DNA of 64,000 nucleotides from an uncultured Methylomonas sp. (lineage in GTDB: Bacteria; Pseudomonadota; Gammaproteobacteria; Methylococcales; Methylomonadaceae), in the NCBI GenBank assembly GCA_936941155.1, contig CAKZJE010000031.1, forward strand, positions 62,001 to 126,000, written 5' to 3'. Within the stretch, counting starts at the first letter, position 1, and every line of letters starts with the position of its first letter. This document shows, one piece after another, positions 34,387-41,394 of the stretch. Under the pieces are notes generated by a model, which searched no databases, was not told the origin of the DNA, and was given only the letters and a program-made list of their open reading frames with translations. The position numbers were made by a program, and so were the translations under genes.

Positions 34387-34863
34387 ATGATTGATGAAAT
34401 TGACCAACAAATTATTCAACTCACGCAAACAGGTTTGCCGCTGGTTTCAAAACCGTATCATGTGATTGCTGAGCAACTGGATATTAGTGCCGATGAAGTG
34501 ATGGCGCGAATGCAAGCCATGCAAGATAACGGCATAATTCGGCGGATTGGCGCAATTCCGAATCATTATAAACTCGGCTATACCTTCAATGGCATGACGG
34601 TGTGGGATGTGGCGGATGAGATGATTGAGACACTAGGGCAACAAGTGGGCGGGTTGGATTTTGTCAGTCATTGTTATCACCGTCCGCGTCATTTGCCGGA
34701 ATGGTCATACAATTTATTTGCGATGGTGCACGGTAAAACGCAAGCCAGTGTGGATGCTGAAATTGCACAGATTAGGGCGTTATTAGGTGAGCATTGCCGC
34801 GCACATACGGTGTTGTATAGCACGCGGATTTTGAAAAAAACGGGCTTGCGGATTAAGCGATAA
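34387..34863 (+). CDS. Siroheme decarboxylase subunit, NirL/NirH/AhbB-like
   Basis: 158 residues with the matching second-subunit marks: GIIRRIGAIPNHYKLGYTFNGM and SHCYHRPRHLPEWSYNLFAMVHG, whose His residues bind the siroheme-type substrate in studied AhbB/NirH. Same wHTH plus RAM-like layout as the preceding gene, with which it should form the heterodimer. No nirS, nirF, nirJ, nirE or nirN lies in the window, so heme d1 synthesis cannot be asserted from here. Confidence 0.9.
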   Translation: MIDEIDQQIIQLTQTGLPLVSKPYHVIAEQLDISADEVMARMQAMQDNGIIRRIGAIPNHYKLGYTFNGMTVWDVADEMIETLGQQVGGLDFVSHCYHRPRHLPEWSYNLFAMVHGKTQASVDAEIAQIRALLGEHCRAHTVLYSTRILKKTGLRIKR

Positions 34864-34952
34864 TTTCATCTGGCTATTTTTTGGAAAAATACTTTGCAAG
34901 ATAAGCTAGTGTGTTTTATATGTGGCTTTTCACACTTCTTTGAAAATTTTTT

Positions 34953-34970
34953 AAGACGGCTGGTCGTCTT
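34953..34970. repeat. Palindromic repeat, family A (variant)
   Basis: AAGACGGCTGGTCGTCTT, the most diverged family A copy, but keeping the T-run/A-run flanks. Confidence 0.8.
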
Positions 34971-35055
34971 TTAAATTTCAGCTAAAAAACTGAGTAAAGA
35001 ATGGTTCTTTCCCCCTTTGGTAGTTTTGTGATTTTTTTCATCGCTTTTTTCTATC

Positions 35056-35151
35056 TTACGAGTTGCTAAAAAGACGATAGGATTTTTGATATTGCTGTTC
35101 ATCATCTCGCGTGAAAAAACGCACAATCACATTGGTATCAATGGCTATCAT
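35056..35151 (-). pseudogene. Truncated PIN-domain toxin (vapC remnant)
   Basis: A 31-codon frame begins MIAIDTNVIVRFFTRDD, the exact kind of start seen in VapC toxins, with the first catalytic Asp of the PIN nuclease (D5). It stops at TAA 35056-35058, before the other acidic residues; no continuation is visible in any frame down to the neighbouring repeat. The ATG overlaps the antitoxin gene end by 14 bases, the usual vapBC arrangement. So the toxin is dead. Confidence 0.8.
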
Positions 35152-35410
35152 GTTTGCCCCATTTTGCAATGATGCCTTGCCGAACTCCCTCATCCATTTC
35201 TTCTATGGTTTTTGCTTTGCCGTGATAAGCCCAACACCCCGCAAGCTCATCAATCGAGGTATATTTTTTTTCTTTCGGCGTTAAAGCGGTTTTTTCATAC
35301 AACAAATCAAGGGCTTGTTTGATGATTTCGCTGATGTCTAACTGGGTTGATTGTTGAATGGCGGCGATTCTGGTTTGATAACTGTCGTCTAGTTGGGCAG
35401 TGATTTGCAT
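35138..35410 (-). CDS. Ribbon-helix-helix antitoxin (VapB-like)
   Basis: 90 residues. The N-terminal half (MQITAQLDDSYQTRIAAIQQ, then DISEIIKQALDLLYE) is a strand plus two helices as in CopG/MetJ-type DNA-binding antitoxins. The C-terminal part (SIDELAGCWAYHGKA, EEMDEGVRQGI) is the kind of flexible segment that wraps a PIN toxin. Its partner is reduced to a fragment directly downstream, so this gene is an orphan antitoxin that may persist for autoregulation or anti-addiction. Confidence 0.78.
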   Translation of the reverse strand: MQITAQLDDSYQTRIAAIQQSTQLDISEIIKQALDLLYEKTALTPKEKKYTSIDELAGCWAYHGKAKTIEEMDEGVRQGIIAKWGKHDSH

Positions 35411-35447
35411 GATGTCTGATTCCTGTTGCTTAAAAAGTTTGCTTATT

Positions 35448-35498
35448 TTACTGAGGCTTTGCCGCTTGCAGGGCTGTTAAATTAGCCTTGCCTTGTTT
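35448..35498 (-). pseudogene. 3' relic of a second TPR gene
   Basis: Reading the minus strand gives KQGKANLTALQAAKPQ then stop, against KQGVANLEALQAAQAK then stop at the end of the intact TPR gene at 36098. The DNA around it also aligns (GCCGCTTGCA, TAAATTAGC, GCCTTG). So a second copy of that gene, or its end, once lay here and was almost wholly deleted. Confidence 0.75.
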
Positions 35499-35507
35499 TT
35501 GTGTGAT

Positions 35508-35771
35508 TTATAACTGCCCTTCGTAAATATCCGCAATCGGAAAACACAGTTCATAATCATTCCAGTCTATATCGCCATCACGCAGGGTGAAGTTTTTAAA
35601 CTGGTTCAAATCCAGATATTTTTTTAGCATTGGATTTTTGGCTTTTTTTAAAAAAGGTTCAAAGTCAATCATGGTTTGCGTTTCATCATTAAATTCAAAT
35701 TCGATTTTGTAGTCTTGTAAATAACGGGCTTGGGTTATTTCGAGGCAAGCAGTAGCAACAGCGTTCATCAT
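35508..35771 (-). CDS. DUF2442-domain protein
   Basis: 87 residues. The pattern of early YLQDYKIEFEFNDET, a central IDFEPFL, FKNFTLRDGDIDWNDYELCFPIADIYE end is that of DUF2442 (NE0471-like N-terminal fold). It overlaps the upstream DUF4160 gene by 4 bases (ATGA), and this two-gene unit is frequent in bacteria and often listed as a toxin-antitoxin candidate. Function unproven. Cytosolic, acidic. Confidence 0.85.
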   Translation of the reverse strand: MMNAVATACLEITQARYLQDYKIEFEFNDETQTMIDFEPFLKKAKNPMLKKYLDLNQFKNFTLRDGDIDWNDYELCFPIADIYEGQL

Positions 35772-36073
35772 TTCACCTTTTGATTGATGATTTCAGGGGA
35801 AACAGGTTTATTCAAGATGAAGAAATCTATCCATTTTTGGACGATTTTTTCGGCATAAACCGTCACAAAACTTTTAAAAGCTTTTAGGTCGTTATTGTCT
35901 AAAGGGGGTTTTCCAGCAACGGATTTAAGCGTGATGATGTATTCTGTGCCGTCTTTTACAATAATTTCGGCTTTGCTTTCTTTGCCACCTTTGCGTCCAT
36001 GAACATGCACGGGTTCGTGTTCATTGGCATAAAACAGAATAATAATTCCCAAATATTCGTAAAGTTTGGGCAT
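35768..36073 (-). CDS. DUF4160-domain protein
   Basis: 101 residues, with the family marks IILFYANEHEPVHVHGRKGGKESKAEI near the N-terminus (conserved His in EHEPVHVH). First gene of the coupled DUF4160-DUF2442 pair. The conserved His/Glu cluster could be an active or metal site, but no activity is established. It starts 24 bases downstream of the TPR gene stop, so it may share its transcript. Confidence 0.85.
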   Translation of the reverse strand: MPKLYEYLGIIILFYANEHEPVHVHGRKGGKESKAEIIVKDGTEYIITLKSVAGKPPLDNNDLKAFKSFVTVYAEKIVQKWIDFFILNKPVSPEIINQKVK

Positions 36074-36097
36074 GATGGTTTCCTTGTCGAATGTTTT

Positions 36098-37708
36098 TTA
36101 TTTGGCTTGTGCCGCTTGCAAGGCTTCTAAATTAGCAACGCCTTGTTTTGTGGAGGGATGATTTTCCCCTAACGATTTTTTCAAAATTTCTACTGCGCGT
36201 TGCAATAAAGGCTCGGCTTCTGCGTATTTGCCTTGTGCTTTATAAAGCAGAGCTAAATTATTTAAATCTCTGGCAACAGCTGGATGAATTTTACCTAATA
36301 CTTTTTCATTAATCGCTAACGCTTGCTTGTACAAAGGTTCAGCTTCTGCATATTTGCCTTGAACGCGATAAAGTTCGGCTAAATTATTTAATTCTGTTGC
36401 AACTTGCGGATGCTCTTTCCCTAATGTTTTTTCCCAAATCGCTAACGCTTGTTTGTATAAAGGTTCGGCTTCGACGTATTTGTTTTGTGCATAATAAAGC
36501 ACGGCTAAATTGTTTAAACCTGTTGCAACTTGAGGATGCTCCTTGCCTAAATTTTTCTCCCCAATCGTTAACGCTTGTTTGTACAAAGGCTCGGCTTCGG
36601 CATATTTGCTTTGAACATAATAAAGCCCTGCTAAATTGTTTAAATCAATGGCAACATCAGGGTGGTCTTTACCTAAGGCTTTTTCATCAATCACTAACGC
36701 CTGCTGGATTAAAGGTTCGGCTTTTGCATATTTGCCTTGTGCTTCATAAAGTTCGCCTAAATTGCCTAAATGACTCCCCAAATTAATATGTTCTTTGCCT
36801 AAAAACTTTTTATCAATCGCTAACGCTTGCTTATATAAAGGTTCGGCTTCGATATATTTACCTTGAGTTTTATAAAGCAGAGCTAAATTGTTTAAACAAA
36901 TTGCAACTTGAGGGGGGGGATTCGCCAAAGTTTTTTCCCAAATCACTAACGCTTGTTTATATAAAGGTTCGGCTTCGGCATACTTTCCTTGTGTGTGATA
37001 AAGCTCGGCTAAATTGTTTAAACGAATCGCAACATCAGGATGCTCTTTTCCTAAAGTCTTTTCATCAATTGCTAACGCTTGTTTAATCAAAGTTTCGGCT
37101 GCACTGTATTCTCCCATAATCCAAAGCTGATGTGCTAACTCATTCAAATACAAAGAATTATCTGGCACAAGCTGCACCGCTTGGCTGTAATAGGTTTTGG
37201 CGGCTTGGTAATCCAATTGCAGCACTTTAATCTTTGCCAACGAAAAAGCCTTTTCCGCCGCTTTTAAATTTGCCTGTTGTGCGGCTTTCAAATCATGCTC
37301 TAAGCCCTGTTGCAACAACTGTGCGGCTTCTTCCAGTTTTCCGTCATCCAATAAGGCTTTTGCTTGCTTGGCAACCTCATCGGAACTGTCTGCTAATTGG
37401 CTTTCCAATTCCTTGTACTTCTTTATCCAGTTATCGCGCTCATTTTCCACAACCCCCAACTTTTTAGACAACTCAATCAACTTTTCCAGCGGTGCGCCTT
37501 GATTGATGATGTTGTTATTAATGACGGTTGTTTTTTTGACAGTGGTTTTATTCACCGTTGTTTTACTGCAATTTACACCCACATTACCGCCTGCGTGAAT
37601 TGCGGATGAACAATCACCGCTGGTTGTTTGCTTAATGTCAGTCGCATTCAACGCCGCAAACGGCAACAGCAACACACAGCCACAGATTATTTTTGTTTTA
37701 AAAGTCAT
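36098..37708 (-). CDS. Exported kinesin-light-chain-type TPR protein
   Basis: 536 residues from the ATG at 37708, which has AGGAAA upstream and gives a signal peptide (MTFKTKIICGCVLLLPFAALNA); the longer frame adds 12 unlikely residues. After the signal comes QTTSGDCSSAIHAGGNVGV, a Thr/Lys/Asn-rich stretch, a coiled coil, then two plain TPRs and eight 42-residue TPR units of the kinesin-light-chain sort (core AEPLYKQAL...LNNLAELY...QGKY). The DNA of these units is so alike that the opposite strand shows spurious repeated ORFs. TPR arrays bind protein partners; location is probably periplasmic. xisI precedes it. Confidence 0.85.
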   Translation of the reverse strand: MTFKTKIICGCVLLLPFAALNATDIKQTTSGDCSSAIHAGGNVGVNCSKTTVNKTTVKKTTVINNNIINQGAPLEKLIELSKKLGVVENERDNWIKKYKELESQLADSSDEVAKQAKALLDDGKLEEAAQLLQQGLEHDLKAAQQANLKAAEKAFSLAKIKVLQLDYQAAKTYYSQAVQLVPDNSLYLNELAHQLWIMGEYSAAETLIKQALAIDEKTLGKEHPDVAIRLNNLAELYHTQGKYAEAEPLYKQALVIWEKTLANPPPQVAICLNNLALLYKTQGKYIEAEPLYKQALAIDKKFLGKEHINLGSHLGNLGELYEAQGKYAKAEPLIQQALVIDEKALGKDHPDVAIDLNNLAGLYYVQSKYAEAEPLYKQALTIGEKNLGKEHPQVATGLNNLAVLYYAQNKYVEAEPLYKQALAIWEKTLGKEHPQVATELNNLAELYRVQGKYAEAEPLYKQALAINEKVLGKIHPAVARDLNNLALLYKAQGKYAEAEPLLQRAVEILKKSLGENHPSTKQGVANLEALQAAQAK

Positions 37709-37740
37709 GGTGTTTTCCTGATTATCTGTTTTTAAGCACA

Positions 37741-38067
37741 TCAAGCCACTGCAAATTCAGTAAACTGCCTTTTAAACGGCGACTGAAAACCGATCACAAT
37801 CTGCTGTTTAGGAATACCTCGGTTGACCAATTCCTGCGCAATATCCAACTCCGTGCCGTTGTGCTGTATCCAAATTTTTTGGTCTTTAATATCCAAATGC
37901 AACACACAACCATAAACACGGCGGTTATTTTTCCAACCCACTTGCGTTAATTGATAATGGTCATGTTCCGTATCGGTGATGATTTGACTCTCAATTTCAT
38001 CTGATGGCGGCGCAAGGTTTTCAAGCAATTTTTTAATTGTATCTTGATAAGAACTTAAGCTATCCAT
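37741..38067 (-). CDS. xisI: XisI-like protein
   Basis: 108 residues, full length for XisI: YQDTIKKLLENLAP, HYQLTQVGWKNNRRVYGCVLHLDI, KIWIQHNGTELDIAQELVNRGIPKQQIVIGF are the family's conserved blocks. In Nostoc XisH and XisI assist excision of the fdxN element; most homologues elsewhere have unknown roles. The partner xisH survives only as a short fragment overlapping the start of this gene. No xisF recombinase is in the window. Confidence 0.9.
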   Translation of the reverse strand: MDSLSSYQDTIKKLLENLAPPSDEIESQIITDTEHDHYQLTQVGWKNNRRVYGCVLHLDIKDQKIWIQHNGTELDIAQELVNRGIPKQQIVIGFQSPFKRQFTEFAVA

Positions 38068-38126
38068 TGAATTAACTCTACTGTTTCAGGTTTAACAATG
38101 TCGTGGAAAGTGTCTTTGGCTGACAT
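38055..38126 (-). pseudogene. xisH relic with internal deletion
   Basis: A 23-codon frame begins MSAKDTFHDIVK, the N-terminus of XisH proteins (M-x-AKDxFHDxVK), and then jumps to ETVELIQWIA, which resembles the XisH C-terminal strand and W-I end. XisH is normally about 140 residues, so roughly 115 codons are missing. The stop lies inside the xisI start, the normal xisH-xisI overlap. Confidence 0.75.
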
Positions 38127-38131
38127 AATTT

Positions 38132-38554
38132 TTATTTGTTCTTGTTGATTACAGCAGCATCGCCACCGCTAATAATTGCCGGACTATTCTCGCCTTGCGT
38201 ACTTTGCTCAACATTTTTATCGGATAAATCTACTTGCTCAATCACCGCGCTGCTGTTATTGCCCTTTGTGATTTGTTTGATTTGCGTAAGATTTTTTTCT
38301 GGAGTCGCTATTTTAGTTTCAGCTTTTGGAATTGCCTGTAACACTTCTTTTTGACTAAAAAAACCAAAAACCATTCCCGCCAACGCCAAAATAAACAAAT
38401 AATTTAAGCTTTTGTTAAGCAATTTAGCGGAATTGACTTGATTGACTTTGATGACGTTATTTTTCAGCAATAACTTAATCACCCCAGCAAAAACAAACAG
38501 CATAAAAGCTATCAGCACCAACGGGCTGTTTAAATGTTCTATCCAAGTTTCCAT
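38132..38554 (-). CDS. Membrane protein with repeated Q-x-T-x-G-x-N-S motif
   Basis: 140 residues. Two membrane helices (about 11-30 and 48-66) are followed by a hydrophilic tail with two copies of one motif: QITKGNNSSAVI and QSTQGENSPAIISGG. A third, related copy (QTTSGDCSSAIHAGG) is at the mature start of the TPR protein encoded downstream. I do not know the family. The shared motif and shared strand suggest the two proteins act together at the membrane. Reported only as hypothetical with that link. Confidence 0.65.
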   Translation of the reverse strand: METWIEHLNSPLVLIAFMLFVFAGVIKLLLKNNVIKVNQVNSAKLLNKSLNYLFILALAGMVFGFFSQKEVLQAIPKAETKIATPEKNLTQIKQITKGNNSSAVIEQVDLSDKNVEQSTQGENSPAIISGGDAAVINKNK

Positions 38555-38607
38555 CGTTTCTCATCCAACCGTATTAAAAAACAAGCAAAAACATACGCTT
38601 AAAAAAA

Positions 38608-39429
38608 CTACTCAGGCTTACGCTCACCCACACAATCAATACTAATCCTCTCCACCTCTTTCCCAAGCTTTATCGCGGTCAACTGCCCACCCCACAACGC
38701 GCCCGTATCAATTCCATAACAATTATTCTGATCGTAATAACCCAACGTAGACCAATGCCCAAAAATAATCCGCATATTCGCACTTTTGCGCCCCTCCACC
38801 TCAAACCAAGGCTTTAAATCCGCAGGCTGCGTCCCCGGCTTACCCTTTTGCTGAAAATTCATTTTTCCCTGCGCATCGCAATAACGCAAACGAGTAAAAC
38901 AATTGGTGATAAAACGCAACAATATCGCCCCATGCAATCGCCGCGACCACACATTCGGCTTATCGCCATACATGCCATTGAAAAAACTCAAATAATTATT
39001 TCCATGCAGCACCCGCTCTGCATACGCAGCCATCTTTTTCGTTTGAGCAAAATCCCACTGCGGCGGCAATCCTGCATGAACCAAACAAAACTCATGGTTG
39101 TGGTAAAACAAAGGACGATGCCGCAACCAATCAATCAATTCCGCACTATCTGGCGCAGTTAAAATAGGCGTTAAATCATCTTTGCGTCCCGGCGACGTTT
39201 TGTTATAAGCAATCGCTAATAAATGCAAATCATGGTTGCCGAGCACACACACCGCAGCATCGCCCAGTGATTTTACAAAACGCAAGGTTTCCAATGATTT
39301 AGGGCCGCGATTGACCAAATCCCCAACAAACCAAAGTTTATCGTGGGCTGGATTAAAATTAATTGCATCTAAGAGGCGTAGTAAATCGTCATAACAGCCT
39401 TGAATATCGCCAATTGCGTAAATAGCCAT
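38608..39429 (-). CDS. apaH: Diadenosine tetraphosphatase
   Basis: 273 residues, normal for ApaH. It splits Ap4A to two ADP and also removes NpnN caps from RNA. The metallophosphatase motifs are IGDIQGCYDDL (GD), GDLVNRGP, LGNHDLH, and HAGLPP; GHWSTLGYY and GIDTGALWGGQLTAI complete the family pattern. Its start overlaps the apaG stop by one base, the usual apaGH pairing. Confidence 0.95.
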   Translation of the reverse strand: MAIYAIGDIQGCYDDLLRLLDAINFNPAHDKLWFVGDLVNRGPKSLETLRFVKSLGDAAVCVLGNHDLHLLAIAYNKTSPGRKDDLTPILTAPDSAELIDWLRHRPLFYHNHEFCLVHAGLPPQWDFAQTKKMAAYAERVLHGNNYLSFFNGMYGDKPNVWSRRLHGAILLRFITNCFTRLRYCDAQGKMNFQQKGKPGTQPADLKPWFEVEGRKSANMRIIFGHWSTLGYYDQNNCYGIDTGALWGGQLTAIKLGKEVERISIDCVGERKPE

Positions 39430-39806
39430 CAGTGTAGAGTTCTCGGAATAGAAAGAGTAAATTTAGGAATCGGCGCAACAAATTGGCTGCCGTCATCTTC
39501 GACAAAAAAATAATTGCCTTGCATCACGCCAACTGCCGTTTCCAACACCGCACCGCTGGTATAACGAAACACATCATTCGGTTTTAAATAGGGTTGCTTA
39601 CCCACCACGCCCTCGCCGCGCACTTCTTGCACTTTGCCGTTTGAATCGGTGATTAACCATTGCCGGCTTAGCAGTTTTGCAGGTTTTTCACCTTTGTTGC
39701 TAATCGTAATCGTATAAGCAAAAACATAGCGGTTTTCGGCGGGAGAAGATTGCTCTCTAATAAAACGTGGCACAGCTTCAATCAAAATATTGTTTTCTTC
39801 GTTCAT
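39429..39806 (-). CDS. apaG: ApaG protein
   Basis: 125 residues, a single ApaG (DUF525) immunoglobulin-like domain: ENRYVFAYTITISNKGEKPAKLLSRQWLITD and GEGVVGKQPYLKPNDVFRYTSGAVLETAVGVMQGNY are the family blocks. Linked to Co2+ resistance and Mg2+ efflux by older genetics; biochemical role unclear. Operon with apaH. Confidence 0.95.
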   Translation of the reverse strand: MNEENNILIEAVPRFIREQSSPAENRYVFAYTITISNKGEKPAKLLSRQWLITDSNGKVQEVRGEGVVGKQPYLKPNDVFRYTSGAVLETAVGVMQGNYFFVEDDGSQFVAPIPKFTLSIPRTLH

Positions 39807-39899
39807 AGTAAAAAAATAGTTTATGTCATATTCCCTTATATTACCTTATCCTAAACCTTAATAAATGATTAAAATGACTGCTTTAGTCATTATTTCTTC

Positions 39900-39933
39900 A
39901 CGACTGCCAGTCCTTTTGAGGACTGGCAGTCGT
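39900..39933. repeat. Palindromic repeat, family B, upstream of mpl
   Basis: 34 bases with arms ACGACTGCCAGTCCT / AGGACTGGCAGTCGT in the apaG-mpl divergent gap, 32 bases before the mpl start codon. It would form a strong hairpin in the 5' leader if mpl transcription starts before it. Confidence 0.9.
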
Positions 39934-39965
39934 AGTATGGCTGTTATTTTTTTAGGACAACAAAA

Positions 39966-41363
39966 TTGCATATTCATATTTTAGGTATTTGTGGCACTTT
40001 TATGGGCGGATTAGCTCTGTGTGCCAGAGAATTAGGTTATCAAGTCAGTGGTTCAGATGCGAATGTTTACCCGCCCATGAGCACACAGCTTGCCGAACAA
40101 GGCATTCAACTCATGCAAGGCTACAAGGCGGAAAATTTACATCCAAAACCGGATTTAGTGATTATTGGCAACGCCTTATCGCGTGGCAATGCGGAAGTGG
40201 AAGCGGTGTTAAATTTGGGTTTGCCGTATATTTCTGGGGCGCAATGGCTTTCTGAACATGTTTTGCAAAATAAATGGGTATTAGCTATTGCAGGTACGCA
40301 TGGCAAAACCACCACAACCAGCATGTTAAGTTGGGTGTTAGAGCATCAAGGTTTTAAACCGGGATTTTTAGTCGGTGGCATTCCGTTGAATTTTGGCATT
40401 TCTGCCCGCTTAGGCGAATCGGATTTTTTTGTGATAGAAGCCGATGAATACGATTGCGCATTTTTTGATAAACGCTCGAAATTTGTTCATTATCGTCCGC
40501 GCACGCTGGTGATGAATAATTTGGAATATGACCATGCCGATATTTTTCCTGATTTGGATGCGATTAAACGCCAATTTCATCATTTAGTGCGAACTGTGCC
40601 GAGCGAAGGATTAATTATTGCGCCGCAACACGAAAGCAATTTAGACGATGTGTTGAAAATGGGTTGTTGGACTCCGGTGGTGCGTACAAACTTAAGGACT
40701 GCCAGTCCTTTAAAGGACTGGCAGTCCTCTGATGCCGCTTGGATAGCGGTTTTACATCAAGCGGACGGCACGGTATTTGAAGTTTTATTGCATGGGCAAT
40801 CACAAGGGCAAGTGCATTGGACTTTGAGCGGTGAACACAATGTATATAACGCTTTATCCGCGATTGCAGCTGCGCATCACGTTGGTATTTTGCCTAGTGC
40901 GGCAATTGAGGCGTTAAACAAATTTCAAAGCGTGAAACGGCGGATGGAAGTAATTGCGAAAATTAACGGCGTGACGCTTTATGATGATTTTGCTCATCAC
41001 CCGACCGCTATAAAAACCACGTTAGACGGTTTACGCAAACAAGTGGCGCAGCAAAAAATTGTGGCGATTGTTGAGCCGCGCTCTAATACGATGCGGATGG
41101 GGATTCATACGGAAAGTTTAGCAGCATCGCTGAGTGCTGCTGATGTGGCGATTATTTATCAACCTGCTGAATTAAAATGGGATTTATCAGCCGTAAAAAA
41201 TCATGCGGCAAATATTGAAATTTACACGAGTTTAGAAGAAATAATCACGCGCTTAACTGCATTGGCAGAAGAAAACAGCCATTTTGTGTTGATGAGTAAC
41301 GGCAGTTTTGGTGGCATTTATCAAAAATTGCAAACAGCGTTAAGTGATGGCGTACAAAAGTAA
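39966..41363 (+). CDS. mpl: UDP-MurNAc:L-Ala-gamma-D-Glu-meso-DAP ligase (Mpl), with a repeat inside
   Basis: 465 residues. Recycles the cell-wall tripeptide by joining it to UDP-MurNAc. MHIHILGICGTFMGG at the N-terminus, AGTHGKTTT P-loop, EADEYDCAFFDKRSKF and YDDFAHHPTA are Mur-ligase family marks. The start is TTG: it matches the family N-terminus and has AGGA nine bases upstream, and no ATG is near. Codons 243-254 or so come from a family B palindrome (40694-40728) lying in frame; from recalled E. coli Mpl, the GCW-to-EVLL gap is 36 residues here against 24. Confidence 0.94.
   Translation: MHIHILGICGTFMGGLALCARELGYQVSGSDANVYPPMSTQLAEQGIQLMQGYKAENLHPKPDLVIIGNALSRGNAEVEAVLNLGLPYISGAQWLSEHVLQNKWVLAIAGTHGKTTTTSMLSWVLEHQGFKPGFLVGGIPLNFGISARLGESDFFVIEADEYDCAFFDKRSKFVHYRPRTLVMNNLEYDHADIFPDLDAIKRQFHHLVRTVPSEGLIIAPQHESNLDDVLKMGCWTPVVRTNLRTASPLKDWQSSDAAWIAVLHQADGTVFEVLLHGQSQGQVHWTLSGEHNVYNALSAIAAAHHVGILPSAAIEALNKFQSVKRRMEVIAKINGVTLYDDFAHHPTAIKTTLDGLRKQVAQQKIVAIVEPRSNTMRMGIHTESLAASLSAADVAIIYQPAELKWDLSAVKNHAANIEIYTSLEEIITRLTALAEENSHFVLMSNGSFGGIYQKLQTALSDGVQK
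40694..40728. repeat. Family B palindrome inserted in frame in mpl
   Basis: Arms AAGGACTGCCAGTCCTT and AAGGACTGGCAGTCCT read through as LRTASPLKDWQSS. The flanking Mpl sequence stays in frame on both sides. Confidence 0.88.
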
Positions 41364-41394
41364 TCAGAGATTTCTATAATCTAAAGAGGATGTT

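Noticed and set aside
34864-35055. Search for the missing part of vapC in other frames
   Set aside because: No PIN acidic motifs appear in any frame in this stretch; only a family A repeat and AT-rich sequence.
36397-37086. Repeated plus-strand open frames across the TPR gene
   Set aside because: They only reflect the 126-base repeat period of the TPR units read on the wrong strand.
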